Positions 38,393 to 50,436 of a DNA stretch of 64,000 nt are shown here, piece by piece. The position numbers and the translations under genes are program-made. The DNA comes from Caprella mutica (lineage: Eukaryota > Arthropoda > Malacostraca > Amphipoda > Caprellidae), in the NCBI GenBank assembly GCA_947561585.1, contig CANNZV010002523.1, positions 1 to 64,000 of the forward strand, written 5' to 3'. Under the pieces are notes generated by a model. It saw nothing but the letters and a program-made list of their open reading frames with translations. It was not told where the DNA came from and did not search any database. Within the stretch, counting starts at the first letter, position 1. The number at the start of each line of letters is the position of its first letter.

Positions 38393-39455
38393 AGTTAGTG
38401 AAGGGTAGAGTGGCTAGTGAAGGGTAGAGTGGCTAGTGAAGGGGTAGAGTGGCTAGTGAAGGGGTAGAGTGGTTAGTGAAGGGGTAGAGTGGCTAGTGAA
38501 GAAGTAGAGTGGCTAGTGAAGGGGTAGAGTGGCTAGTGAAGGGTAGAGTGGCTAGTGAAGGGGTAGAGTGGCTAGTGAAGGGGTAGAGTGGCTAGTGAAG
38601 GGTAGAGTGGCTAGTGAAGGGGTAGAGTGGTTAGTGAAGGGGTAGAGTGGCTAGTGAAGGGTAGAGTGGCTAGTGAAGGGGTAGAGTGGGTAGTGAAGGG
38701 GTAGAGTGGCTAGTGAAGGGTAGAGTGGCTAGTGAAGGGGTAGAGTGGCTAGTGAAGAGGTAGAGTGGCTAGTGAAGGGGTAGAGTGGCTAGTGAAGGGG
38801 TAGAGTGGTTAGTGAAGGGGTAGAGTGACTAGTGAAGGGGTAGAGTGGTTAGTGAAGAGGTAGAGTGGCTAGTGAAAGGTAGTGTGGTTAGTGAAGGGGT
38901 AGAGTGATTAGTGAAGGGGTATAGTGGCTAGTGAAGAGGTAGAGTGGTTAATGAAGGAGTAGAGTGGCTAGTGAAGGAGTAGAGTGGCTAGTGAAGGGGT
39001 AGAGTAGCTAGTGACGGGGTAGAGTGGCTAGTGAAGGGGTAGAGTGGCTAGTGAAGGGGTAGAGTGGTTAGTGAAGGAGTAGAGTGGCTAGTGAAGAAGT
39101 AGAGTGGCTAGTGAAGGGGTAGAGTGGCTAGTGAAGGGTAGAGTGGCTAGTGAAGGGGTAGAGTGGCTAGTGAAGGGGTAGAGTGGTTAGTGAAGGGTAG
39201 AGTGGCTAGTGAAGGGGTAGAGTGGCTAGTGAAGGGGTAGAGTGGCTAGTGAAGGGTAGAGTGGCTAGTGAAGGGGTAGAGTGGTTAGTGAAGGGGTAGA
39301 GTGGCTAGTGAAGGGTAGAGTGGCTAGTGAAGGGGTAGAGTGGGTAGTGAAGGGGTAGAGTGGCTAGTGAAGGGTAGAGTGGCTAGTGAAGGGGTAGAGT
39401 GGCTAGTGAAGGGTAGAGTGGCTAGTGAAGGGGTAGAGTGGGTAGTGAAGGGGTA
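38393..39455. repeat. 20-bp tandem array, about 54 copies
   Basis: Unit GGCTAGTGAAGGGGTAGAGT, alternating with a 19-bp form lacking one G. The G-rich strand is the plus strand. A block of about 300 bp at 38530-38740 recurs at about 39115-39400 with the same order of variants (including GGGTAGTG). Confidence 0.96.
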
Positions 39456-41383
39456 TATTACTTAGTAACTGGTATGCTTAGTTTTTTAATTCTACTCTGG
39501 TTTGTTTAAGTTTATTGAATAATTTATATTTAAATAAATGTCTAATCTTCTCAATCAATGTTCTGAATTAGCCATAGGTTATTAATCAATAATTTAATAA
39601 TATTGAAATCATTGTAAATAGTATTTTATTAGCCGTGTATTGTACCTTATTACAATATAACATCAATCAATATTATGCCAAAGTTCATCGATATTAATCC
39701 AAAAAGATCATAATTAAAAGAAAAACGATATTCTATTTTTACTCATTTCATATATGGGTGACAATAAGGAAGTACATACACTGCGTACCTTCTTCACTAT
39801 GTATGGTGGTTACATTACCATAACTTATAGGTTTATTGTTTGCACTACCTATTTATTATAAAGTGCATTATTTTATCGCTTCCATAATATGTTTTTGGAA
39901 TCAATATTATATTCCTTTATTTCATTGTTATCGTTATTCTCTTTCATTTTATTATTTTGAAGGTGAAGATGCGTTGCGATGTCTTTTTTGTTGCATAACT
40001 GTTATTTTTCAGTTTTAATAACAGTGTTTTGAGGAATGTGTTGTGACGTCATACCTAACCATAAGGAAGGTTAAATAATGCTAAGATTAAAATAATTATG
40101 AATTGCTTATTTCATTCAAAAATAATTAATTAATTTTTTTTTCTCTGGTAACTCCGTTGATTTCATTACAAGATAAGAATAGGTTAACATTATAATAATA
40201 TTATGTAATGATTTTAGATAACATTTTAGTACTGTATTTAATGCCAGAAAATTATTAATAAATAACATAGTTACAAATAAAAACAATTATGTTGAATTTA
40301 TGTAATTTTCCTTATACTGAGTATATTTTGGTTTACTATGACAAACTTAATCCAAATAGTATCTTTTCCCTGTAAAATACAGTGAAAAATGACAGCAGAC
40401 CTTAGGAACAATTACAGACAATTCAACCGTTTAATTCTAAATTATTTAATTGTTTCATACAATGGGCTGGGGGGTTTGGGGGTTCTTAATGCCCCCTCAC
40501 TAATTGCTACCCCCTCCACACCCCCAACCTCGTGAGAAAACGTTTCTACCCCCAGGGTCAAACGGAGAGATGTTAGTGTGACTAGTATTTACTAAGTTTA
40601 TTTTGACGTTAAGTACTTAATTCAGTAAAATAATCTGTGTAGAGATCATTGGTTAGAAAATGGTAATAAATATTACTTTCTAAGGATAATTCAGCACTGT
40701 ATAATAACCATCATTTGATATTGTGACATCAAAACAATAGAAAGTGCTATATAAAAAGTACTGTGCTGTTCACTGTGATGTAATTCATCTGTCTTATTTA
40801 CTGTGAGAGCTAATTAATTATGTACATTAAGAGGTGATATTAAGAGCTAAAGAGTATCTAATTTATTGCACCTGAAGAGTCTAAATAGAAAAGAATGAAC
40901 ACTTTGATAGCGATGTGAGAAATATTGTTATCTACAGGTACAGTAGTGATGTAGTCAATGGTGAATGTTGAGATGTATGAAGATACATGAATGAAAATGT
41001 GAAGGAGATATTAAATGAATGAAAATTGAATAGGATTTAAATTGAATGAAAACATAACGAGTCAATTAATGAAATAAAAAAGGCAATGAGGTAATTAATG
41101 GGTAATGGTGTGAATGAATGGATAATTGAATGAAAATAGTATAGTGTGAATGGTACGCTTCAGTGAAGAAAGTTATAAATGAATGGTTAGTAAATGCATT
41201 GTATTTAAATGAGACGCTAAATGAATGGAGTGAAAGAGACAGTGAATGACTACAGAGGTTACAGGGTGAGTGCAGTAATTTGACTAAGTAACCGCCATGT
41301 TTCCTGCCATAGAGTGCAGTGTGCAGTGAGCTAATTACGGTACACCATTGTCAGGGGGAGTGAAAAACAATGCGAGAAAGAGT
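39456..41383. other. Intron stretch, partly simple sequence
   Basis: AT-rich, no exon seen. At 40463-40560 there is a C/G-run-rich block (GGGCTGGGGGGTTTGGGGG, then several CCCCC runs). From about 40975 to 41240 the sequence is cryptically simple, with many GAATGAAT/TGAATG motifs, before the purine array. Confidence 0.45.
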
Positions 41384-41579
41384 GGTGGGGAAAGTGAAGA
41401 GGAAGGGGAAAGTGAAAAGGAAGGGGAAAGTGAAGAGGAAGGGGAAAGTGAAGAAGAAGGGGAGAGTGAAGAGGAAGGGGAAAGTGAAGAAGAAGGGGAG
41501 AGGGAAGAGGAAGGGGAAAGTGAAGAGGAAGGGGAGAGTGAAAAGGAAGGGGAAAGTGAAAAGGAAGGGAAGAAGAAAG
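41384..41579. repeat. 18-bp all-purine tandem array apart from one T per unit
   Basis: About 11 copies of GGAAAGTGAAGAGGAAGG. The plus strand is nearly pure purine. The frames over it (ESEEEG-type on plus) follow from the 18-bp period and are not taken as a gene. Confidence 0.94.
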
Positions 41580-42434
41580 TGTCAATATAAAAGGATGTAC
41601 TGTTGTATCTCATATCAAACTAATAAATCTATTCAATTATTGTTTATCATTGTAACCAATATAAAACAAAGGGAATTGTATGTTGTAACTAACATTAAAT
41701 TGATATTATAATCAATGTAGGGATAACCAAAATATAAATATTTAACTTCCGTGTATAGCAAATATTAGAATACATTATCTTGTAGGCACATTAATTAAAG
41801 AACCCATTGCATCACTACTAAATGTTGCTTGCATATAACTAAGCGTTAAAATAACATGTAATATCACATATAGAATGTATGTGTTAGAAGTGTTTGTGTA
41901 ATATAAACGAATATGTTTTTTATAATATATTACGAACAATTGTTGTCGCTATCCAAAGGAGACATGTTCAATTTATTCATCTATTTTTTTAATATAGACC
42001 GAATATCAGTTAAATATTAGATTAAAAATATCTCCTTCACAAAATTAATTCATTATTTAAAAAAATAATCAATTGAAACGCTATTCTATTACTAAAATCT
42101 ATTATTTAAGAAGCAATTTAATCCATTAAAATCAAAGGGGCAGTAAACCATATGGCAATATTTTTCTCTCCTGTTGATAAATGATACAAGAAATATTCGT
42201 TATAGAATAAAATGGTGTCATTTTATTCTATAAAATCCTATTAAAAATAGTTAATTAGTTCTCCACTGCAGCGCCACCTACAGAGTAAATAAACAGTCAG
42301 TACAAATGAAAGAGCACTTTGCACTGTTTGTATTTTTTCACTTTCTATCTTACTGCCCCTTTAGGACATTCAAAAGTCAGAAATAGAAATGATATTTATT
42401 GACAGATGTTGCTGACATTATTCAAAGAATTAAT
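41580..42434. other. Intron stretch without identified content
   Basis: AT-rich, no gene. The last part (42375-42434) resembles, with gaps, the complement of sequence just after 44654. Confidence 0.4.
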
Positions 42435-44654
42435 GGGTCTTTCCTAGAATAGAGGCACAAAATATATGTTACTATAATTATTTTCAATATCATTATTTAT
42501 TTATTCATTTATTAAAGGCACAATATTTATAAGAAATTACATGTATCTGTAATACATATTGGTTATCATTATCATATTGGTTATCATTATCATATTGGTT
42601 ATCATTATCATATTGGTTATCATTATCATATCGGTTATCATTATCATATTGGTTATCATTATCATATTGGTTATTATTATCATATTGGTTATCATTATCA
42701 TATCGGTTATTATTATTATATTGGTTATCATAATAATGTTGATTAACATTATCATATTGATTATCATTATCATATTGGTTATCATTATCATATCGGTTAT
42801 TATTATCATATTGGTTATCATAATAATGTTGGTTATCATTATCATATTGGTTATCATTATCATATTGGTTATCATTATCATATCGGTTATCATAATAATG
42901 TTGGTTATCATTATCATATTGGTTATCATTATCATATTGGTTATCATTATCATATCGGTTATCATAATAATGTTGGTTATCATTATCATATTGGTTATCA
43001 TTATCATATAGGTTATCATTATCATATCGGTCATCATTATCTTATTGGTTATCATTATCATATTGGTTATCATTATCTTTTTGGTTATCATTATCATATC
43101 GGTTATCATTATCATATCGGTTATCATTATCATATCGGTTATCATTATCATATCGGTTATCATTCTCATATCGGTTATCATTATATTTTTTGTTATCATT
43201 ATCATATTGGTTATCATTATCATATTTGTTATCATTATCATATCAGTTATCATTATCATATTGGTTATCATTATCATATAGGTTATCATTATCATATCGG
43301 TTATCATAATAATGTTGGTTATCATTATCATATTGGTTATCATTATCATATTGGTTATCATTATCATATCGGTTATCATAATAATGTTGGTTATCATTAT
43401 CATATTCGTTATCATTATCATATTGGTTATCATTATCTTATTGGTTATCATTATCATATTGGTTATCATTATCTTTTTGGTTATCATTATCATATCGGTT
43501 ATCATTATCATATCGGTTATCATTATCATATCGGTTATCATTCTCATATCGGTTATCATTATATTTTTTGTTATCATTATCATATTGGTTATCATTATCA
43601 TATTTGTTATCATTATCATATCAGTTATCATTATCATATTGGTTATCATTATCTTATTGGTTATCATTATCATATCGGTTATCATTATCATATTGGTTAT
43701 CATTATTTTATTGGTTATCATTATCATATCGGTTATCATTATCTTATTGGTTATCATTATCATATCGGCTATCATTATCATATTGGTTATCATTATCTTT
43801 TTGGTTATCATTATCATATCGGTTATCATTATCATATTTGTTATCATTATCATATCAGTTACCATTATCATATCGGTTATCATTATCATATTGGTTATCA
43901 TTATCATATTCGGTATCAAAATAATAACTTGGTTATCATTATCATATTGGGTATCAATATAATAACTTGGTTATCATTATCATATTGGGTATCAATATAA
44001 TAGCTTGGTTATCATTATCATATTGGGTATCAAAAAAATAACACGGTTATCATTATCATATTGGGTATCAATATAATAACTTGGTTATCATTATCATATT
44101 GGGTATCAATATAATAGCTTGGTTATCATTATCATATTGGTTATCAAAATAATAACTTGGTTATCATTATCATATTGGTTATCAAAATAATAACTTGGTT
44201 ATCATTATCATATTGGGTATCAAAGTAATAGCTTGGTTATCATTATCATATTGGGTATCATTATCATATTGGGTATCATTATCATATTGGGTATCATTAT
44301 CATATTGGTTATCAAAATAATAGCTTGGTTATCATTATCATAGTGGGTATCATTATCATAGTGGGTATCATTATCATATTGGGTATCATTATCTTATTGG
44401 TTATCAAAATAATAGCTTGGTTATCATTATCATAGTGGGTATCATTATCATATTGGGTATCATTATCATATTGGTTATCAAAATAATAGCTTGGTTATCA
44501 TTATCATAGTGGGTATCATTATCATATTGGGTATCATTATCATATTGGTTATCAAAATAATAGCTTGGTTATCATTATCATAGTGGGTATCATTATCATA
44601 TTGGGTATCATTATCATATTGGTTATCAAAATACCTCTATTCTAGGAAAGACCC
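42435..44654. repeat. Inverted repeat that encloses an array
   Basis: GGGTCTTTCCTAGAATAGAG (plus a final G) at 42435-42455 is exactly complemented at 44634-44654. Weaker pairing continues outward (ATAGAAATGATAT near 42382 against ATACCATTTCTAT near 44669). The array at 42556-44630 fills most of the inside. Confidence 0.85.
42556..44630. repeat. 18-bp tandem array (GGTTATCATTATCATATT), about 115 copies
   Basis: Near-perfect 18-bp periodicity to about 43910. After that, units mix with GGGTATC and GGTTATCAAAATAATAGCTT forms in longer composite units. A 378-bp block (21 units) is duplicated: the CATTCTCATA variant at 43161 recurs at 43539 with the same neighbours. The multiple-of-three period leaves a 460-codon minus frame (MIMITN) and plus frames (VIII); these are not genes. 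Confidence 0.97.
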
Positions 44655-45460
44655 CAAAGAAGAGTAGATACCATTTCTATATTTAAATCTTGCTAGTGCT
44701 CATATAATCTTGAATATTTATCACAAAAATAGAAATATTTTTTAACTCAATATCATATTTAAAGTTCACATATAAACGATAAGTAATCAAATTAATTAGC
44801 GTTTATATATTTCATTTTCAACACCTATATTCAAATACATAGAGTGAGTTAGAACAATTCTGAAGTCCTTTGTAATTTGCACTCATGACATTGAAAGCAA
44901 ATAACACAGTGTGTCAATCTCTCTATGGGCCATTCATTTTAAGTGCTTTCATAGAAATGCGTTACGCAACCTGTTGCGCAATGCACTCGCGTATAGGGGT
45001 TAAATTGGAGCATACAGTGAAATTAGATTCATATAATAGCGTATATTAGTATTGTGGAAAAGAGTACTGGTATCCTCTTTTAAATGGTTTGCTAGAGAAA
45101 ATATATCAATACTTTAACAACAAATCATCAAAATATAATTTTTGGTATTAATTCTATGTTGATTACATCTTTGAAATGAAAAAAAATATCATCATTAAAT
45201 TCTATTTAAAAACCATGAATAAAATTTCAACGTTATTCTTTTCAGTCAATATAAAATAATATTGCATTCATTTTAAATATGTAAATATAAATTGATTTCC
45301 TATAAATACTGTCCTTTATTTAAATTTTTAAAATTAATTCATGTAATGAAATTTTGCTCTAAATTCTGATATGTTTTTTTGTTTTACATTTTCCTAAATA
45401 AATGATAAACAAATAAATTATTACAATGAATTTATGAGTAGTACAGAGGACATGGTTACA

Positions 45461-45642
45461 GGTTTAGTTCCGAGTTATCGAACGGTTCCACAGTTTCAAT
45501 CATATGTAAACAATGTATAAAGTAAATGTTAATTAACTTTTATTTTATTGATATCTAGAATAGCTGCTGATGTAATAATCAGTATGTACTCTCTTCTTAT
45601 GTGATCGAAAATGTGAAACCATCCGATAACTCGTAACCTACC
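45461..45642. mobile_element. MITE family A, second complete copy
   Basis: Left end CCGAGTTATCGAACGGTTCC; right end GGTTTCAC-type complement, GTGAAACCATCCGATAACTC. About 180 bp, no coding content. Same family as 6855-6999. Confidence 0.75.
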
Positions 45643-46084
45643 CTAGTTTAATTAGTCACTATCGACGCAGCCACGACAATGTAAAGATATTTTTATTTAT
45701 TTTCTGTTCCAACTCATAGAGATAAAATTTGAAATCTCTTCAAAATGTAAAGATAAAATCAGTTAAAAATTAAATAGAGTAAAGAAACATAAACTCAAAT
45801 TAAAATATTATTTGTCAAGAAATGAAAATTTTAAACTGTGAGTGAATATTTAATTTTTTCTTTCAATTATTAAAATATGCTTCACATTTTAATGCATACA
45901 GAATAACTTAACTGTTTATGGTTTTACCCGTAATATATACCAGCCAGTGATTTCATATGATATCACTCAAAATTAACTTTTCCTAAATATCTGTCTTAAT
46001 TTACATATCTAATCTCTTAGGTATATTCTCTCCTATTGAACACAATAGACATAAAAAAATATATATAAATTTTGACAAAAAATT

Positions 46085-46168
46085 GGGAAATTTGTAATTT
46101 TTGAGTAACCTCACNNNNNNNNNNNNNNNNNNNNNNNNGGAAAATTTGTAATTTTTGAGTAATCTCAC
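46085..46168. other. Assembly gap (24 N) between direct repeats
   Basis: The N run is 46115-46138. The 30 bases before it (GGGAAATTTGTAATTTTTGA then GTAACCTCAC) are repeated almost exactly after it, with GTAATCTCAC. The gap therefore lies in a repeat or joins two contig ends that share sequence. Confidence 0.95.
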
Positions 46169-46435
46169 ATGAGAGCACTGGTAGGTAACTGGTAAAGTCA
46201 AAAAGAGAAGTTATTCTGATGCTGTCGAAGTTTATTCTTTTTAAATATTTACACCAAATATACTATTGATAAGTGCATATTATTCTCCATAAAAAATAAG
46301 TAATCATATTATAATGATTACATCAAACAAAAAACTTCATAACTTCATAAAATGAAAACATGAGCATTAAAAAATATCATATAGCGATGTAAAGAATAAT
46401 CATATAACCAATTAAAAAATTTACTATCTATAAAA

Positions 46436-46955
46436 TGTACAATATCTGTGTAGCTTAATATTCTGGTGTATACTGTACAATATCTGTGTATAACTGTACA
46501 ATATCTGGTGTATACTGTACAATATCTGGTGTATAGCTGTACAATATCTGGTGGTGTATAGCTGTACAATATCTGGTGTATACTGTACAATATCTGGTGT
46601 ATAGCTGTACAATATCTGGTGTATAACTGTACAATATCTGGTGTATAGCTTACAATCTGGTGATACTTACAATATCTGGTGTATAGCTGTACAATATCTG
46701 GTGTTAGCTGAGTACAATATCTGGTGTATAGCTGTACAATATCTGGTGTATAGACTGTACAATATCTGGTGTATAGCTGAACAATATCTGGTGTATAGCT
46801 GTACAATATCTGGTGTATAACTGTACAATATCTGGTGTAAAGCTGTACAATATCTGGTGTAAGCTGTACAATATCTGGTGTATAGCTGTACAATATCTGG
46901 TGTATAGCTGTACAATATCTGGTGTATAGCTGTACAATATCTGGTGTTATAGCTG
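46436..46955. repeat. 22-bp tandem array (GTACAATATCTGGTGTATAGCT), about 24 copies
   Basis: Copies differ mainly by one- or two-base insertions and deletions, not substitutions, unlike every other array here. This may be read error. Frames on the minus strand (YTPDIVQLYTRYC) are artefacts of the repeat. Confidence 0.94.
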
Positions 46956-47112
46956 TACATTAGTGCTATACCTGTACAATAGTGCTATTGCTGTACAATA
47001 GTGCTATTACTATACAATAGTGCTATTGCTTTACAATAGTGCTATTACTATACAATAGTGCTATTACTATACAATAGTGCTATTGCTGTACAATAGTGCT
47101 ATTGCTGTACAT
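46955..47112. repeat. 19-bp tandem array (TACAATAGTGCTATTGCTG), about 8 copies
   Basis: Directly follows the 22-bp array and shares TGTACAATA with it, so one may have arisen from the other. Confidence 0.9.
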
Positions 47113-49945
47113 TACTTAGCACCCATTTCTAGGTACTAATGATGTGTTCAGTTGTTCAAAGACTGGTTAACATTTTGAGCCCCTAGTAGCGCCTTGATCC
47201 CTAGTAACCCGCAACAACAACTCATGCACCAACAATTCTAAACTCTGAGTCTAGGCCCGGAAAAGACATTTCCAAATAGCTACATCGAATAGTGTATGTT
47301 TCAGTTATTAGGTTGCATGTCTATAAACAGAACAATGAAGAAGCAGTAACTTAAGTAACTTATCAGTGATCACTGAAATAATCGCTACAATAAAAGAAGG
47401 AATGCACGTACAGACTATTGGAATCCTATATCCCTTGTTACTTCGACACTCTTATTTTTCTGCTGTTTCAAGCATGCGATTTTATCATTCATCTTGCTGA
47501 AGATTACCATAATTGATGTGAACATGTTTTACAAAAATAAAATAATAAATAAATTACAAATTGGAGGAAGTTTGACGTTCGTTTATATTTTGTGTGTTAC
47601 TAAATTTAAAATAGAAACACCGTCATGTATTGATTACATTTTAAGATAATATAACATGGTTACTTCATTCTGCTATTTCCTAAGAACAATAACTTCAGCA
47701 AATCAATACTCTGACGTCATTAATGTAACCAACCCACCTGTCACTAAAACCCGGAGATCCTGAACTTAAAAAAAAAGTGTAATAGAGAACCTATAAATTT
47801 CCAGGTTATCATTTCCATTTTATTCTGATATTTTGAAGCTTCCAGAGCTCTTTAAACAGTTTAATTTGATAGCCTTAAGCCTTTACTAAGGCATTACTAG
47901 GCGACTAACCTCCTGTTTCTCACGCATGCGCAGACAGTGTTCTCGTTCATTATACCGATATTTCACAATGCATCTCTGTGATGCTTATCGCAAACACGGT
48001 GATTGTTTTGTTCAAACTGTCCTCCCATTTTATTAGTAATTAACAGTGAGGTGACCTTGTTGAGAGGTGGGAAGGTACAGCAAGAACTGTACTAGTTATC
48101 TACCTGGACAGGCAGTGAGCATTCTACCTGCAACACTAGGCAACAAAACTGATTTATTTACGGGAAATACTCTTATTTGATTCTAAGAAATGATCTTTTT
48201 TTAAGAATTCTCTAATTTCTATACTTCATTCGTTAAAATAATTATAAGTAACTATGAAGTAAGGGTGTATTTCAGTATTGCATGTCACGAATATTCCAAT
48301 GAATCTTTATAAAAAAACAGAAACCTAAGTACTATACCCACATAATAGCTGTTTTTGAATGGGCGTTGAGTTTATCACGAGTTACTTTGTTGAGTGACAG
48401 CTAGTACAAGGAAATCCAGATCTCCCTTCCCCAGAATTTTTAGCATGTAAATGCAATGGGGAATTAATTGCTATTTGTTATATGGTATTGAATTAACACG
48501 CAAAGGATGGGCAGGGTTATTAATGGTGTTACTCAGTTATAAATGTTACTAAAGCCAACTCTACAGCGTAGATGTTAAGGGTCAAAACACCGAGAAGTAG
48601 CGTTAAATGAATATTTCGAGCGATTGAAATTAAAAAAAAAAATTATTTGGATTGCGAATTATATTTAGTAGAATTTCATCTATCGATAAGTTGTGAATGC
48701 AAACAGCTGTGAATATAAAAGAGCACAATTATTATCTATATATAGCGGGTATGGAAGATTACAATGCCTTGTATAACCTTGTGTATTTGGGTGTATTGTG
48801 GATTATTTTCACCTATAAACCTACATAGTCGAAGTTATCCTTCACCGTCAATCACAATAAAATGGTACCTTAACACTCAATTTTATTATTTCTAGAGAAG
48901 AAGTGTAGCATTTTAGTCAGTAATTCTACTTAAGTTAGAGGAAACCACAGAATGGGTGAAGTTGTTGATGGTTAATATGGTAATTAGGTAACTCTGTTTC
49001 AGTGGGTGTAACTTATATGGACATCACAATACCTATAATAACAACATGTTTAGCATCATTTTCCATGAGTGTGATGAAACACTAAAGTGATTTTATCTTC
49101 AACCATATAATTTATATCAAATTTCCGTATCAAATTATTTCAATTAACGTTTATGGAATGATTTATCAACTAGTTACGTTTTAATCACTTCCTTTAATAG
49201 CTGTCACCAATCTGTTATCATTTTAAATATTTGAGTCTGTCATTGAATTATAAATGAAGTTAAGAAGCCATTAAACAAAAAGAGATTGATTAGTGATGTA
49301 AATGGAATGTACCATTAAAGAAAATAATGAGTACCTAGATGGTATTTTTAAAGTAAACTGATCCAATGGTAGGAAATTTATTGAACAACTTTCATAATTT
49401 GAATTTACGCTCAATTGTTTCAGATGATTAATTAGAATTCATTGATATGATTCCTCATGTTTATTTGTTATGGTAAAAGTTAGCAATTTCAATTTAAATT
49501 AGATAAATTACTAATCAATAATAATATCATAATGTGTTTCTAACCCCGGACATTGGGAAGTTTAATTCAATTTAATTGGTAAATTCTGTTTAAAATCACA
49601 ACACATTCTCATTCCCGTTTACGTAGGTACATTTACATTACATTCGCACCAGCTGTACCTCAAGAACTACCACTTTGCCAATGTTCTTAGCCAAGGCTAT
49701 AGCGCCGATACCTAATCTATGTCATTAAATGCAGACCTCAATTGGAATTGATAGCACGGTGTAATCTTTCCCCGACTGCAAGTAGAAAAGTAATGATATT
49801 TTCATATAAATACACACGACTTGTAGAGTTTATGAAAGCTATAATGTGTATTTCCATATTTCTGATTGTGTCTACTAATCTTCTTCTAAGTCGTGCTACC
49901 ATGCTAACGTATCTACCAATTTCAAATAGAAATTGCCTGTATTAA
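47113..49945. other. Last array-free part of the inferred intron
   Basis: AT-rich, no exon, RNA gene or repeat I can support. A TATAAAAG at 48714-48721 is not followed by a convincing transcript. A 67-codon frame at 49742-49945 has no recognisable motif. Confidence 0.45.
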
Positions 49946-50315
49946 ATGAAACAATGAAACAAACAATGAAACAATTTATTCGTGAAAACTTATTTACAAG
50001 AAGTTGATAGAAACAAAAATCAACATGTAAATGTAAATAAACATATCTATTTAAAAAGAGAGAAAATGGAAGATTAAATAAACAAAAATCTTAAACAAAA
50101 AGAAATAAACATTTCTCTGATCATCCTCTTAATTTAAATAAAGAAGTAGTCCCTAATATTTCAGCTGGAAGCACATTCCACAGCTCAATACCCCTAAATA
50201 AAATACTGTTTTGTGAGGTGGATCTCCTATACCTTCGTAAAACAAATTTATTCCTATTGCGCGTGTTAACTGAGTGGACATCCTGATTACAAATCAACCT
50301 AAATAGCATTAATGT
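49946..50315 (-). mobile_element. Non-LTR retrotransposon scrap, reverse-transcriptase C-terminus
   Basis: The minus frame 50309-50121 reads HSVNTRNRNKF, then RRSTSQNSILFRGIELWNVL and a final FK. This is the conserved tail after the RT domain in jockey/CR1-type LINEs (H-x-Y/V-N-T-R, then G-x-x-L/x-W-N-x-L-P). The element is heavily 5' truncated. Its 3' side ends in ATGAAACA-type short repeats at 49945-49975. It lies in the inferred intron, antisense to the gene, about 120 bp before the acceptor. Confidence 0.75.
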
Positions 50316-50436
50316 ATAAAATAAAACTATATTTGTATCATTAATGTTTTGTGTTTTACATTAATTATCTATCGATATTGTCGTTAAATCTATATCCAAT
50401 TATCATATTCAAAATTAATCTGGATTCTTTTTTCAG

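Larger units (their letters stand above)
44655..46435. other. Intron stretch with a MITE and an assembly gap
   Basis: AT-rich, no exon. It holds the MITE at 45461-45642 and the N run at 46115-46138. Confidence 0.5.

Noticed and set aside
40463..40490. G-quadruplex (GGGCTGGGGGGTTTGGGGG)
   Set aside because: Only three separated G runs, so a four-run quadruplex needs a bulge or a shared run; too weak to call.
41335..41711. Glu/Lys-rich or Ser/Pro-rich frames
   Set aside because: Translations of the 18-bp purine array.
42537..43962. 460-codon minus frame (MIMITN) and plus frames of VIII and LSLSYW repeats
   Set aside because: 18-bp period keeps every frame open; no non-repeat coding sequence at either end.
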